A DNA stretch of 64,000 nucleotides from NCBI GenBank assembly GCA_965216425.1, contig CBDCFV010000006.1:868001-932000 (forward strand), read 5' to 3'. Numbering within the stretch: the first letter of the stretch is position 1; each line of letters starts with the position of its first letter. The DNA comes from CBDCFV01 sp965216425 (GTDB taxonomy: Bacteria > Chloroflexota > Dehalococcoidia > Lucifugimonadales > UBA3495). Shown here piece after piece: positions 8,645 to 17,160 of this stretch. Below the pieces are notes generated by a model. The model was given only the letters and a program-made list of their open reading frames with translations, did not search any database and was not told the DNA's origin. The position numbers and the translations under genes were made by a program.

Positions 8645-9112
8645 ATGGCCAGCGTTCCCGACATGCCTCTGCAGGGCCTCTACGGCGACAAGATACTCGA
8701 TCATTACCGCAATCCACGCCTCCGCATCCCTTTGGACAACGCCGACGTGGAAGCCGAGGAGTTCAATCCTTTCTGCGGCGACCGGGTAGTCCTCCAGCTG
8801 AGCGTAGACCGGAAGGGGCTTGTGGCCGACGCCAGCGCCCGGTCCGAAGGCTGCTCCATCATCCAAGCCTCTGCCTCAATGCTGGCCCAGATGACACTGG
8901 GCAAGTCGCTGGAGCAGGTGGAAAGCGTGGCCGACCGCTTCAGGTCCATGATGCAGCGAAAGCCGGCGCCGGGAGAGGATATGGGCGGTCTGGAAGACTT
9001 GCTACCTCTTCAGGTGGTGCGCCAGTTTCCGGTGCGTATCAAGTGCGCCCTCCTCCCGTGGACCGCCTTGGAAATCGGCATCGAAGACTTCCGCGCCCGC
9101 AACAGCCGCTAA
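8645..9112 (+). CDS. Second SufU-like protein
   Basis: A 155-residue paralogue of the preceding SufU, starting MASVPDMPLQGLYGDKILDHYRN. It keeps the three cysteines and Asp: NPFCGDR (Cys44), SEGCSII (Cys70) and RIKCALLPW (Cys134). It is clearly diverged elsewhere, for example in the insertion KPAPGEDMGGLEDLLPLQ. It starts 19 nt after sufU, so it is probably the last gene of the operon. Whether it is a second sulfur relay or a scaffold-like IscU substitute cannot be decided from sequence. Confidence 0.88.
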   Translation: MASVPDMPLQGLYGDKILDHYRNPRLRIPLDNADVEAEEFNPFCGDRVVLQLSVDRKGLVADASARSEGCSIIQASASMLAQMTLGKSLEQVESVADRFRSMMQRKPAPGEDMGGLEDLLPLQVVRQFPVRIKCALLPWTALEIGIEDFRARNSR

Positions 9113-9173
9113 CTCCCCCTCTAATCTGCCTCAAAGGCCGCTGCCCTGACTGACTCATGCGCTCGGACTCCGT

Positions 9174-9680
9174 TTACTGACCGTCCCGCAACAGCCCCTT
9201 CAAATATGAAATATGCCCTTGGTGCTGGTACACCTCGCCAACCACCTGGCGGAAGATCGCCCCCACCGACATTTCAGGCCGCTGTTCCCTTGGCACTACT
9301 TCAAAGTCTTCCGGGGTTAACCCCCTCAGGTATTCAAACGTTCCGGCGCGCACGGCGTCTCCGTACCTCAGCAATTCCGCCAAGTCCAAGTCTGGAAACT
9401 GGGCCACCTGCTCCGGCGTGTGCCCAAAGCCGTTGTCCCTTGTAGGCAACCCGAACTTGTCATGCCAGCCGTCACGCTCCCACATCTCCGACTGGCGCTG
9501 GATGAAAAATTGAAACCACATATCCTCAACCCGGATCATGTGCCAAAGCATCCATCCAATGGGGTTGGCCTCCGGCCCCGGCCGCCAGCGCAACTCCTCC
9601 GGCGTCAGGTCCTTCACCGCTTCCATCAAGAATTCGTGTTCCACATTAAACGCGTCTTCAATGAACTCGTTAAGGGTCAT
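9174..9680 (-). CDS. DinB-like four-helix-bundle protein
   Basis: A 168-residue protein starting MTLNEFIEDAFNVEHEFL. It matches the DinB/YfiT fold of putative metal-dependent enzymes, some thiol-dependent (mycothiol/bacillithiol transferases). Histidines consistent with the family's metal site appear in IGWMLWHMIRVEDMW and EVYQHQGHISYLKGLL. The start at 9680 is chosen for the GAGGAG about 6 nt upstream; the frame stays open a further 120 codons upstream, but that part has no family similarity. It stands alone, convergent with the suf operon. Confidence 0.85.
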   Translation of the reverse strand: MTLNEFIEDAFNVEHEFLMEAVKDLTPEELRWRPGPEANPIGWMLWHMIRVEDMWFQFFIQRQSEMWERDGWHDKFGLPTRDNGFGHTPEQVAQFPDLDLAELLRYGDAVRAGTFEYLRGLTPEDFEVVPREQRPEMSVGAIFRQVVGEVYQHQGHISYLKGLLRDGQ

Positions 9681-10186
9681 GTCCTGCTCCTCATTATGGG
9701 CTGCCGTCTGTAAACTCCGATCGCTTACGTGGCCGGCTCCTCGCATTATAAATGAGGGTTGTTGCCGAATGTCCGCTGCATTTCCCAAATATCGTGACTT
9801 GAGGAATCCACTGACATCCGCCCCTTCCCAAATCAGGCTGCGCCGCCTTACCATGATACTAGCCTCGTGTGGCGCCCCGGTAGCTGGGTCCCGGATCAAA
9901 CCCCGCTGCCAAATCGGAATTACACACAATGAGCCAAAACTTGGCACATTCAAGCCAAAACCTGGGCAAAGCAACCCCCAAATGGCGCAAATGTTGAAGA
10001 ACCCAACCCTGCCATCAAAGCTGAATGCCACACAATGACCCAAAATGACCCGGAAACCCTGAAAATCCGTCCCTGTGTCTCCCTTCCACGGACTCTACGC
10101 ACTCGCCTGCCCCCGCCCCATTCCTCTGTGCTAAACTTCGTACACGCACCCAACCCCAAACTACCGTCCAGCCCCGGAGATAGACC
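9681..10186. other. Intergenic region between divergent genes, no gene seen
   Basis: About 500 nt separating the DinB gene (minus) from the MaoC gene (plus). Open frames here are short, lack Shine-Dalgarno sequences and resemble nothing recognised. It should hold the promoters of both flanking transcripts, but no clear -35/-10 pair was found. Confidence 0.5.
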
Positions 10187-11254
10187 ATGCCCGAAAACCT
10201 GATCACGGAGGAAGTCCTGGCCTTGATTGGCCAGGAAACGGAGCCGGAACGGAACCGGTTCCCCATCAGCGATGAAATGGCGTGGGACGTAGCCGACGCC
10301 ATCCAGGACCCCAACCGCTTGTACACCGACCCCGAATACGCGGGGAAGAGCAGGTTCGGCGGGTTACTCTGCCCGCCGTTGGCGACATGGAAGGACATCG
10401 CCCCGACCATCGGCTATTTTGGCGCCGGGCAGGAATCCCACTTTCAAGTGCCCCTTCCCTTCAGCAGCTATGGCCTCAACGGCGGCAGCGACTGGCAATT
10501 CCTTCGCCCAGCCTACGCGGGGGACTGGATAACCCGACGGTTCACAATTCTGGATATCTTCCAGAAGCAGGGCCGCTCCGGAGCTTTGGTGTTCGTAGTA
10601 CGGTTGGAGACCCAGACCAACCAAAATGACCAAGTAATCAGCTTGGCCAAGCGCGTGAGCATCCACCGCGCCCTTCCCGCCAGTGGCGAACCTACGGACG
10701 CGGTCAACGTCCGTGACCAATTGGACACCGTCCAGATATCCCCGCCTGGACCGGGAGGGGACATTCCTCGGCTGCAACCCACTGACCGGCAGCAACTCCA
10801 CTATGAGGATGTCTCCGTGGGAGATTCGTTGGAACCCGTGGTCAAAGGCCCACTGACCACCACTCACTTGGTGCGCTGGGCCGCTGCCAATGGCAACTAC
10901 GCCCGTATCCACTGGGACTTGCCCTTCGCCCAACTCCGCCAAGGGTTGACCAATGTGGTCGTCAACGGCTCCCTCAAGAACCAGTACTTGGGACAGTTGC
11001 TGAACGATTTCGCCGGCGATGAGGGTTGGTTCAAGCGGTTCTACGTCCAGCACCGGGGTATGGACTACCCGGGAGACGTGATTACGGCGTCCGGGACGAC
11101 CACCGCCAAGCGGGAACAGGACGGCTTCGGTTACGTGGACTGCAACATTGCTTTGAGCAACAGCCGCGGCGAGCAAACGGCATTGGGCCAAGCTACCGTA
11201 GTCCTGCCCAAGCACGGGCAGACCCTGCCCCTGGAATGGGTAGCGGAAGAATGA
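10187..11254 (+). CDS. MaoC-like / FAS1-like dehydratase (double hotdog)
   Basis: A 355-residue protein with two hotdog halves. Residues about 1-160 resemble the MaoC-like N-terminal dehydratase domain (YTDPEYAGKSRFGGLLCPP). Residues about 205-350 form a second hotdog (LHYEDVSVGDSLEPVVKGPLTTTHLVRWAAANGNYARIHWD), where NYARIHWD is the hydratase motif with Asn, Arg and His/Asp. Such enzymes hydrate or dehydrate acyl-CoA thioesters. Its stop overlaps the start of a CaiB CoA-transferase gene (ATGA), pointing to joint work on a CoA-activated substrate. Confidence 0.85.
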   Translation: MPENLITEEVLALIGQETEPERNRFPISDEMAWDVADAIQDPNRLYTDPEYAGKSRFGGLLCPPLATWKDIAPTIGYFGAGQESHFQVPLPFSSYGLNGGSDWQFLRPAYAGDWITRRFTILDIFQKQGRSGALVFVVRLETQTNQNDQVISLAKRVSIHRALPASGEPTDAVNVRDQLDTVQISPPGPGGDIPRLQPTDRQQLHYEDVSVGDSLEPVVKGPLTTTHLVRWAAANGNYARIHWDLPFAQLRQGLTNVVVNGSLKNQYLGQLLNDFAGDEGWFKRFYVQHRGMDYPGDVITASGTTTAKREQDGFGYVDCNIALSNSRGEQTALGQATVVLPKHGQTLPLEWVAEE

Positions 11255-12450
11255 CCGGAATCCCCTTGTTGCAAGGCATCCGCGTCCTGGACTTGGGCAC
11301 TGAGGTCTCCGGCCCCTTTTGCGCCAAGCTGCTGGCCGACTACGGCGCGGACGTCATCAAGGTCGAGATGCCCGGCCAAGGCGACCCGGCCCGCCGCATG
11401 GGGCCGTTCGTAGAGGACGACCCGCATCCTGACAAGAGTATCCCTTTCCTTTACATCAACGCCAACAAGCGAAGCGTCACGCTGGATCCTCGCAGCGACT
11501 CCGGACGGGAGTTGCTGGACGTTCTGACGCAGACCGTCGACGTTGTGGTTGAAAATTATCCTCCCTCAGAGGCTGAATCCTGTGGCTTGACTTATGACAC
11601 CTTGTCGCGGAACAACCCCGGCCTGGTCGTTACGTCCATTACCGCTTTCGGCCAGACCGGCCCCTACCGAGACTATTCGGCCACGGACATCGTGACTTGG
11701 GCTATGAGCGGCTTGATGTACCATGTGGGTGATTCCGACCGGGAGCCGTTGCGCAACGCTTTGAGCCAGTCCCTCTACGTCGCCGGGGCCAACGCCGCGG
11801 TCGCCACGCTGGCGGCGTTGCTCCAACGCATGGCTACCGGACGCGGCCAGCATGTGGACGTTTCCGCGGTGGAATGTTTGGCTACTCACTTGGTGCAACC
11901 GGTCCCTTACTACTCGTTCATGGGAGCTGTCAAAGGACGCCGTCCCGTCCGCGGCTCCGGCTTCGACGAACTGATGCCCGCCCAAGACGGCTACGTGGTC
12001 CCATCCGTGCAGGGTTCCCAGCCTTGGTCCACCATCGCCGGCGTAATCGGCTCCGAAGCCCTTCAAGACCAACGGTTCGCCAGTGGCGCTGGCCGTATCG
12101 AACACGGCGAGGAACTGAAGGAACTGCTTATAGAGGCCCTGTCCCATTGGGACCGGAAGCCGTTGTTCGAGGCGTCGGGCGAAAACCGTCTGGTGTTTGG
12201 CATGGCCCAGGACGCTGGAGACCTGTTCAACTGTCCTCACCTGCGGGAGCGGGACTTCTTTGTCGAGGTCGATCACCCGGTGGCGGGGACTGCGGAGTAC
12301 GCGGGCATTGGAGCCCACCTGTCGGAATCTGAGTTCAAGGTACACCGCCCGGCCCCTCTGCTGGGCCAGCACAACCACGAAATATACGTTGAAGAACTGG
12401 GTTACACTCCCTCGCAAATGGTACTTCTGCGTTCTGCGGGAGTTATCTGA
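11251..12450 (+). CDS. CaiB/BaiF (family III) CoA-transferase
   Basis: A 399-residue CoA-transferase starting MTGIPLLQGIRVLDLGTEVSGPFCAKLLADYGADVIKVE, the invariant CaiB N-terminus. The NANKRSVTLDPRSDSGRELL strand, the VVENYPP segment with the loop normally carrying the catalytic Asp region further on, and GQTGPYRDYSATD are all present. Members move CoA between carboxylic acids such as carnitine, formate/oxalate or aromatic succinates; the substrate here is unknown. Translation is coupled to the MaoC gene by a 4-nt overlap. Confidence 0.93.
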   Translation: MTGIPLLQGIRVLDLGTEVSGPFCAKLLADYGADVIKVEMPGQGDPARRMGPFVEDDPHPDKSIPFLYINANKRSVTLDPRSDSGRELLDVLTQTVDVVVENYPPSEAESCGLTYDTLSRNNPGLVVTSITAFGQTGPYRDYSATDIVTWAMSGLMYHVGDSDREPLRNALSQSLYVAGANAAVATLAALLQRMATGRGQHVDVSAVECLATHLVQPVPYYSFMGAVKGRRPVRGSGFDELMPAQDGYVVPSVQGSQPWSTIAGVIGSEALQDQRFASGAGRIEHGEELKELLIEALSHWDRKPLFEASGENRLVFGMAQDAGDLFNCPHLRERDFFVEVDHPVAGTAEYAGIGAHLSESEFKVHRPAPLLGQHNHEIYVEELGYTPSQMVLLRSAGVI

Positions 12451-12531
12451 TAAAGTGGCTGGAGAATTCCCTCACCCATCTTCCAAGGGGAGAAGGGTGT
12501 TACCCATATCCAGCCCGGAAAGAGGCATCAA

Positions 12532-13149
12532 GTGAGCGATATATCACTGTTTGAAGCTATTCACAGCCAACGGGCCATCCGTAACTTCGCACCCGACCCT
12601 GTACCCGACGAGGTTGTCGCCAAAATCCTGGACGCCGCAGTCCGCGCTCCCAGCGGCGGAAACACCCAACGATGGAGTTTCCTGGTGATCCGGGACCGGG
12701 AAACCAAGCGCCGTTTCGGCGAGTGGTACGTGTCTGCTTGGAGCAAGATCACCGCCGACATGGACTTCAACAATCAAGTAACCCAGCCATACCGCCCCAG
12801 CATGTTGACCAATAACATGGAAGACATCCCCGTATTGATCCTTGCGTGCTTGGAACAGGTCCCATCGGCTTTCCGCGCCTCTCCAATCACCGGCGGATCA
12901 TCTATCTACCCCGCGGTTCAAAACATACTGCTGGCGGCCCGCGCCCTCGGTTTGGGCACCGTTTTGACCACCCTCCACACCCAACACGAGGAAGAAGTCA
13001 AGGAATACTTGGGCATCCCCGATAACGTTGCCACCGCGGCCCTGATTCCGTTGGGTTACCCGGCACAAGGCCAACGCTTCAGCAGCAGCAGAAGAAGACC
13101 ATCCTCAGAAGTAACCTTCCACGAACGCTGGGGCCAACGGGCGGCTTAG
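12532..13149 (+). CDS. Nitroreductase family flavoprotein
   Basis: A 205-residue FMN-binding oxidoreductase. The N-terminus SLFEAIHSQRAIRNFAPDPVPDEVVAKILDAA with RAPSGGNTQRWSFLVI is the standard nitroreductase FMN-binding region, and the C-terminal LLAARALGLGTVLTT and LIPLGYP motifs follow. The start is a GTG at 12532 with AGAGG about 7 nt upstream. Physiological substrates of the family range from quinones to nitroaromatics and enones. It lies between two CaiB genes, so a redox step on the same CoA-linked substrate is plausible. Confidence 0.9.
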   Translation: MSDISLFEAIHSQRAIRNFAPDPVPDEVVAKILDAAVRAPSGGNTQRWSFLVIRDRETKRRFGEWYVSAWSKITADMDFNNQVTQPYRPSMLTNNMEDIPVLILACLEQVPSAFRASPITGGSSIYPAVQNILLAARALGLGTVLTTLHTQHEEEVKEYLGIPDNVATAALIPLGYPAQGQRFSSSRRRPSSEVTFHERWGQRAA

Positions 13150-13154
13150 TAGCC

Positions 13155-14540
13155 ATGACCCAACTACCTCTTAACGGAATCCGCGTGTTGGACCTTAGCC
13201 GCGTATTTGCCATGCCCTACGCCGGCGCTTTCCTGTCCGACCTTGGTGCGGAGGTTATCAAAGTCGATTCCTGCCAAGCGCAGTTCATCGACACCACCCG
13301 CACACTGAACGGCCCCTACCCGGACAACGATCCGGGAGAACTGTTCTGGGAGCGGGGAGGCACCTTCCAGACCCTTAACCGCGGAAAACGGAGCTTGACC
13401 CTCGACCTCCGCTCTGAAGACGCGGTGGCTTTGCTGAAAAGGCTGGTCGCCCTTAGCGACGTGGTGCTGGAGAACTTCACTCCCCGGGTCATGCGGCGTT
13501 TCGGCTTGGGCTACCCCAGCCTGAAAGCCCTCAAGCCGGACCTGATCATGGTCTCCAACACCGGCTACGGCCACTCAGGGCCTTGGAGCAACTACGGGGC
13601 CATGGCGGCGGCGTTGGAGCCCACCCACGGCACCGGCGCATTTATGGGCTATATGGAGGCGGAACCCGAGGGCCGTCTCCTCGATGGCGGAATCCCCAAC
13701 AAGGTCGCCAATTCCTATACCGACTTTCTCGCCAGCATCACCGCCCAGTTAGCCGTATTGGCCGCCTTGATACACCGTAAGACCACCGGCCGGGGAGTGT
13801 GGGTGGATTTGGCTATGTACCAGGTCGGCGTTTCGTTCCTTGGTGAGGGGCTGCTGGATTTCGCCTTCAACGGACGCCGCACTCGGCGCTTGGGGAACCG
13901 CCACGAATACATGTCGCCCCACGGCTGCTACCCCTGCTTGGGAGAAGACCAGTGGGTCACTATCGCCGTCAGGGACGACGAGGACTGGTCGTCGTTTTGC
14001 CAAGCCATCGAGCAGCCGTCCTTGGCCGACGATCCTCGGTTTGTTGACCCGTTCGTCCGGTACGGCAACCAGGAATCATTGGACGCCATCATCACCGACT
14101 GGACATCCCGACGCACGCCGTACCAAGTGATGGAAACGCTGCAAGCAAAGGGAGTGCCCGCCGGCGCGGTCTTGAACGCCGGCGAGTTGCTGCGCGACCC
14201 CCACTTCCGTGCCAGAGGGTTTTTCGAGACTGTCGAGCATCCGCAGGAAACCGGATTGGGGCAGCAAGAGTATCTGGGGCGTGGGTGGAGATTCTCAGAT
14301 ATGGAAGCCAGCACCAAAGGACCGGCCCCGATGTTGGGCGAGGCCAACGACTACGTACTCCGCCAAGTCCTGGGGCTGACCGGCGAGGAAATCCAACACC
14401 TGCGTGAAACCGGCGTAATCGGGACCGCCCTGCAGGGCGGCCAGCCGCCATCAATAGTGCCCCTTCCCCGTCAAGTCGAATTGGGCGGCATCGCGGCCTA
14501 CGATCCTGACTTCCACAGCCAGGCCGAGTCCGCGCCGTAG
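13155..14540 (+). CDS. CaiB/BaiF (family III) CoA-transferase, second copy
   Basis: A 461-residue protein with N-terminus LPLNGIRVLDLSRVFAMPYAGAFLSDLGAEVIKVDS, the NRGKRSLTLDLRSEDAV strand and VSNTGYGHSGPWSNYGAMA. It carries the C-terminal FETVEHP-type motif and the PAPMLGEANDYVL motif typical of CaiB enzymes. It is clearly diverged from the CaiB protein at 11251-12450, so it is not a recent duplicate. It starts 5 nt after the nitroreductase stop. The four-gene set MaoC, CaiB, nitroreductase, CaiB reads as one catabolic operon of unknown substrate. Confidence 0.92.
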   Translation: MTQLPLNGIRVLDLSRVFAMPYAGAFLSDLGAEVIKVDSCQAQFIDTTRTLNGPYPDNDPGELFWERGGTFQTLNRGKRSLTLDLRSEDAVALLKRLVALSDVVLENFTPRVMRRFGLGYPSLKALKPDLIMVSNTGYGHSGPWSNYGAMAAALEPTHGTGAFMGYMEAEPEGRLLDGGIPNKVANSYTDFLASITAQLAVLAALIHRKTTGRGVWVDLAMYQVGVSFLGEGLLDFAFNGRRTRRLGNRHEYMSPHGCYPCLGEDQWVTIAVRDDEDWSSFCQAIEQPSLADDPRFVDPFVRYGNQESLDAIITDWTSRRTPYQVMETLQAKGVPAGAVLNAGELLRDPHFRARGFFETVEHPQETGLGQQEYLGRGWRFSDMEASTKGPAPMLGEANDYVLRQVLGLTGEEIQHLRETGVIGTALQGGQPPSIVPLPRQVELGGIAAYDPDFHSQAESAP

Positions 14541-14655
14541 CAGACCAAGCCTATTTCCGTACAACCGACGCACGCCCGCCTCCAGTCGCCAAGGGCAACC
14601 GCGCGCATATTGCGTTTTGGACTTGATTTTCCGGTTTGCTGAGCAGTCATTGCCC

Positions 14656-15399
14656 ATGAGACACCAAACCCTCATCGACCGGTTCCGCGGCGCACGCGCC
14701 GACCAGTCCGTGGCAGTGCTAGAAGGGTTTCATCCCTTGAAACACGCCATACGTTTCGGCGCGAAGATAACGGACGTCGTTACCGTCAACACCGCAGACC
14801 TGAACAAGCTGGCAACGGAATACGCGCCGGACTTGGCATATTGGATAAGCGCCAATCATTATGTCGTCCCCGAAGCCGTATTCCGCCAACTGTCTCCGGT
14901 AACGCCGCCTACCGGCGTAATCTCGATAGCAAACCGCCCCCTGGTCTCCTTGACGGATATGTTGGCGAGCCCCCGTCCCGCGCCCATAGTCATGTTGGAA
15001 AACCCCAGGAACCTTCTCAACATCGGCGCGTCGGTAAGAGTGGCTGCGGCCGCCGGAGCGGCCGGCGTGGTCACCACCGGCCCCCAGGACCCTTGGAATC
15101 CTGCCGCGATGATCGCGGCAACCGGCCTCCAATACGCTCTGCCTGTAACCCGGACGATAGCTATCCCGCGGTGTGACCGTCCATTGGTAGTGGTTGACCC
15201 AACCGGCCAACCACTATCTCATTACAAAGTTCCACCCCGCGCCATTCTGGCCTTTGGCTCGGAACGGGACGGCTTGAGTCAAGAACTCATAGCCTTGGCC
15301 GACTATAATGTGTCCATCCCAATGACCGATGGAGTATCCAGCCTTAATCTGGCCACAGCCGTGGCGGTGATGCTCTATTCCTGGAAACTGGCCCAATAG
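14656..15399 (+). CDS. TrmH/SpoU family RNA 2'-O-methyltransferase
   Basis: A SPOUT-fold methyltransferase of about 247 residues. The three SpoU motifs are visible: ENPRNLLNIGASVRVAAAAGA (motif 1, with Asn and the catalytic Arg), ILAFGSERDGLS (motif 2) and IPMTDGVSSLNLATAVAVMLY (motif 3, trefoil knot and SAM site). It methylates ribose 2'-OH in tRNA or rRNA; the target is not deducible. The ATG at 14656 is preferred over a TTG at 14617 because the protein region with similarity starts there, though neither has a strong ribosome-binding site. Confidence 0.88.
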   Translation: MRHQTLIDRFRGARADQSVAVLEGFHPLKHAIRFGAKITDVVTVNTADLNKLATEYAPDLAYWISANHYVVPEAVFRQLSPVTPPTGVISIANRPLVSLTDMLASPRPAPIVMLENPRNLLNIGASVRVAAAAGAAGVVTTGPQDPWNPAAMIAATGLQYALPVTRTIAIPRCDRPLVVVDPTGQPLSHYKVPPRAILAFGSERDGLSQELIALADYNVSIPMTDGVSSLNLATAVAVMLYSWKLAQ

Positions 15400-15512
15400 C
15401 GGTTAACTAGGCAAAAAGCCCTGTCATCTCCCACGAGCCGGTTATGAGTGGTATAGCCTGATTCAGACTGAAAATTGTCAGACGGCATCTACACGACACC
15501 GCAAGTATCGTG

Positions 15513-15518
15513 TATAAT
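15513..15518 (+). promoter_or_regulatory. Possible promoter -10 box for tRNA-Gly
   Basis: A perfect TATAAT occurs 73 nt upstream of the tRNA-Gly gene in an otherwise empty 190-nt gap. No good -35 hexamer is found 16-18 nt upstream (TACACG at 15490-15495 is the nearest), so the assignment rests on the -10 and on position. Confidence 0.35.
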
Positions 15519-15590
15519 TCATTACCTAATCCACAGGTGCTGGCGAAGGGCGGCAAACAAGCACAAGAAGCCGTCGCCTCGGATGGTTAT

Positions 15591-15665
15591 GCGGGAGTGG
15601 CTCAGGGGTAGAGCGTCTCCTTGCCAAGGAGAAGGTCGAGGGTTCAAATCCCTTCTCCCGCTCCA
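15591..15665 (+). tRNA. tRNA-Gly (anticodon GCC)
   Basis: A full cloverleaf can be drawn. The acceptor stem GCGGGAG pairs with CTCCCGC (15655-15661). The D-arm is GCTC...GAGC, the anticodon stem TCTCC/GGAGA holds the loop TTGCCAA with anticodon GCC, and the T-arm contains GGTTCAAATCC. The discriminator is T and CCA is encoded at 15663-15665. It lies between the RNA methyltransferase gene and a bidirectional terminator. Confidence 0.97.
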
Positions 15666-15681
15666 ACCAACTCAAAAAAGA

Positions 15682-15708
15682 TGCCCGCGTTAAGCGGGCA
15701 CATTTTTT
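15682..15708 (+). terminator. Rho-independent terminator after tRNA-Gly
   Basis: A 7-bp stem TGCCCGC/GCGGGCA (15682-15688 and 15694-15700) with a 5-nt loop is followed by CA and six T residues (15703-15708). An A-run on the other side (15674-15679) makes it usable from the minus strand too, where the Fpg gene ends at 15735. Confidence 0.85.
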
Positions 15709-15734
15709 ACCGTAACAAACCACCAAGAACTCGT

Positions 15735-16556
15735 TCAGTTTTTTATAAGCATCCCCGGTTGGCACTTTCGGCAGTAACTGGTCATCCGTTGATTGGCGTT
15801 AAGCTGCGTGATGTTGCCGCCGCACTTGGGACACGGTTGGCCCCCCTTGGCGTGCACTTTCAGGAAGTCCCTAATCTTCACGTGTATCTGTTCGCCCATG
15901 CGGCCCCGCAATATCTCTATCGCATCTTCAACCACAGCGCGGGATTGCTCGTGAAGCCGGGCTAATTCCTCCCTGCTCAGTGAGCGTGCCTTGCGGAAAG
16001 GAGAGATGCCGGCGGCGAAAAGAATTTCGTCGGAGTAGGCGTTGCCGATACCGGCTATGAATGCCCCTCTGGTAAGCACTCCTTTGATCTCGCCTTGGAA
16101 CCTCTTCAGCCGGGCTTGAAACTCATCGAAAGATATGTCCCCCAGAACATCCGCACCTTGGTCTTGCAGACGTGACACATCAGCCATTTGGGCTTCAGTA
16201 ACGTAATAGACCATTCCCATTTGCCGGTCATCCAAGTAACGCAAGTCCGAGCCTTGATCAATCTCAAGAACGAATGAAGTCTTCTTCAACACACGTTCCC
16301 GCCTGCGGCAATACTGGATAGCGCCCGTGAGCATAGGGTTGATAACCAGCCACCGCTCCCCCGACAACCGGGTCAACAAGAACTTGCCCCGCCGCTCGAA
16401 AGCCCCCAACGTCCGCCCCGGAATGTCGACGGCAAACTCGCCCGCCAAGGACCTCAGGACCGTGGGCCGCAACACCCGCGCGGCTTCCACTGTCTGCCCT
16501 TGGACGTGTTCGTTCAGGTAATCTTTGATAACTTCCAAGTCCGGCGCTTCCGGCAT
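15735..16556 (-). CDS. Fpg/Nei family DNA glycosylase
   Basis: A 273-residue bifunctional glycosylase/AP lyase of base-excision repair. After Met removal, Pro and Glu of MPEAPDLEVIKDYL are the catalytic residues; the Lys of FERRGKFLLTRL is the beta-hairpin lysine; the H2TH region holds GNAYSDEILFAAGISP; and the C-terminal zinc finger has CPKCG and YCRKCQ. The start at 16556 is chosen because GGAGGG lies 7 nt upstream and the N-terminal Pro must follow Met. The N-terminus MPEAPDLE departs from the usual MPELPEVE, marking a Fpg/Nei subgroup rather than classical MutM. Confidence 0.93.
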   Translation of the reverse strand: MPEAPDLEVIKDYLNEHVQGQTVEAARVLRPTVLRSLAGEFAVDIPGRTLGAFERRGKFLLTRLSGERWLVINPMLTGAIQYCRRRERVLKKTSFVLEIDQGSDLRYLDDRQMGMVYYVTEAQMADVSRLQDQGADVLGDISFDEFQARLKRFQGEIKGVLTRGAFIAGIGNAYSDEILFAAGISPFRKARSLSREELARLHEQSRAVVEDAIEILRGRMGEQIHVKIRDFLKVHAKGGQPCPKCGGNITQLNANQRMTSYCRKCQPGMLIKN

Positions 16557-16733
16557 ATAGCCCTCCTGCCGGCTGATATGGGCAAGGCCGACCCCGTTGT
16601 CAACCGGTGAACATCGGACAGTATACAGCCCGATATGACAACAAGGCTTTGCGCTACAAGTACGTCCTGTTGGATAATCTTGGCCAGAGATGGTCAAAGT
16701 TCAGACTTATTCGCAGCGCTGAAGAATTAATCC

Positions 16734-17150
16734 ATGACCCAAATGTACCCCATAGAACCATACGAACAGGACGGCAACGCCGTTGCTGATTACCGCCGAC
16801 AGTCCACGCTGTTCCTTGCTAGGGCGCGCGAATATCTAGCAGTAGATGACCTGCACCAAGCGGCGGAAAAAGGCTGTGGCGCCGCCGCCTGGATGGCCAA
16901 AGCGGTTGCCAAGGCCCAAGGCTGGCATTACGAAAAACACGACGAGTTTTTCGCCGTGATGTGTCGGACTGAGACCCTCTCCGATGACCCTCGTTTGCCG
17001 GGTCTGTGGCACGTTGCCAACACACTCCACGGGTTCTTCTACACTCGCAAGACGTTCCTTCGGCCTGAATCCATCAGCCAAGGACTTGACCAGATAGAGA
17101 ACGTGCTGGACATTTTGGAGCCGTTGACCAAGGCAACATTTGACGCTTAG
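16734..17150 (+). CDS. HEPN/PaREP1-like protein, copy 1
   Basis: A 138-residue all-helical protein starting MTQMYPIEPYEQ. Its centre, YLAVDDLHQAAEKGCGAAAWMAKAVAKAQGWHYEKHDEFF, resembles PaREP1/HEPN-type small proteins (DLHQAAEK...GAAAxxxKAVA...H). HEPN proteins often act as RNases or partners of small nucleotidyltransferases, but the RxxxxH nuclease motif is not obvious and no partner gene is adjacent. No clear Shine-Dalgarno sequence. It is about two-thirds identical to the next gene by eye. Confidence 0.7.
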   Translation: MTQMYPIEPYEQDGNAVADYRRQSTLFLARAREYLAVDDLHQAAEKGCGAAAWMAKAVAKAQGWHYEKHDEFFAVMCRTETLSDDPRLPGLWHVANTLHGFFYTRKTFLRPESISQGLDQIENVLDILEPLTKATFDA

Positions 17151-17160
17151 GAACACTCAC

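Noticed and set aside
10364..11215. 283-codon minus-strand frame opposite the MaoC-like gene
   Set aside because: Antisense shadow without a ribosome-binding site or recognisable domain.
11566..12417. 283-codon minus-strand frame opposite the first CaiB gene
   Set aside because: Antisense shadow; the sense frame has the full CaiB signature.
15526..15765. A 79-residue minus-strand gene over the tRNA
   Set aside because: It lies across the tRNA-Gly and its terminator and has no supporting features.
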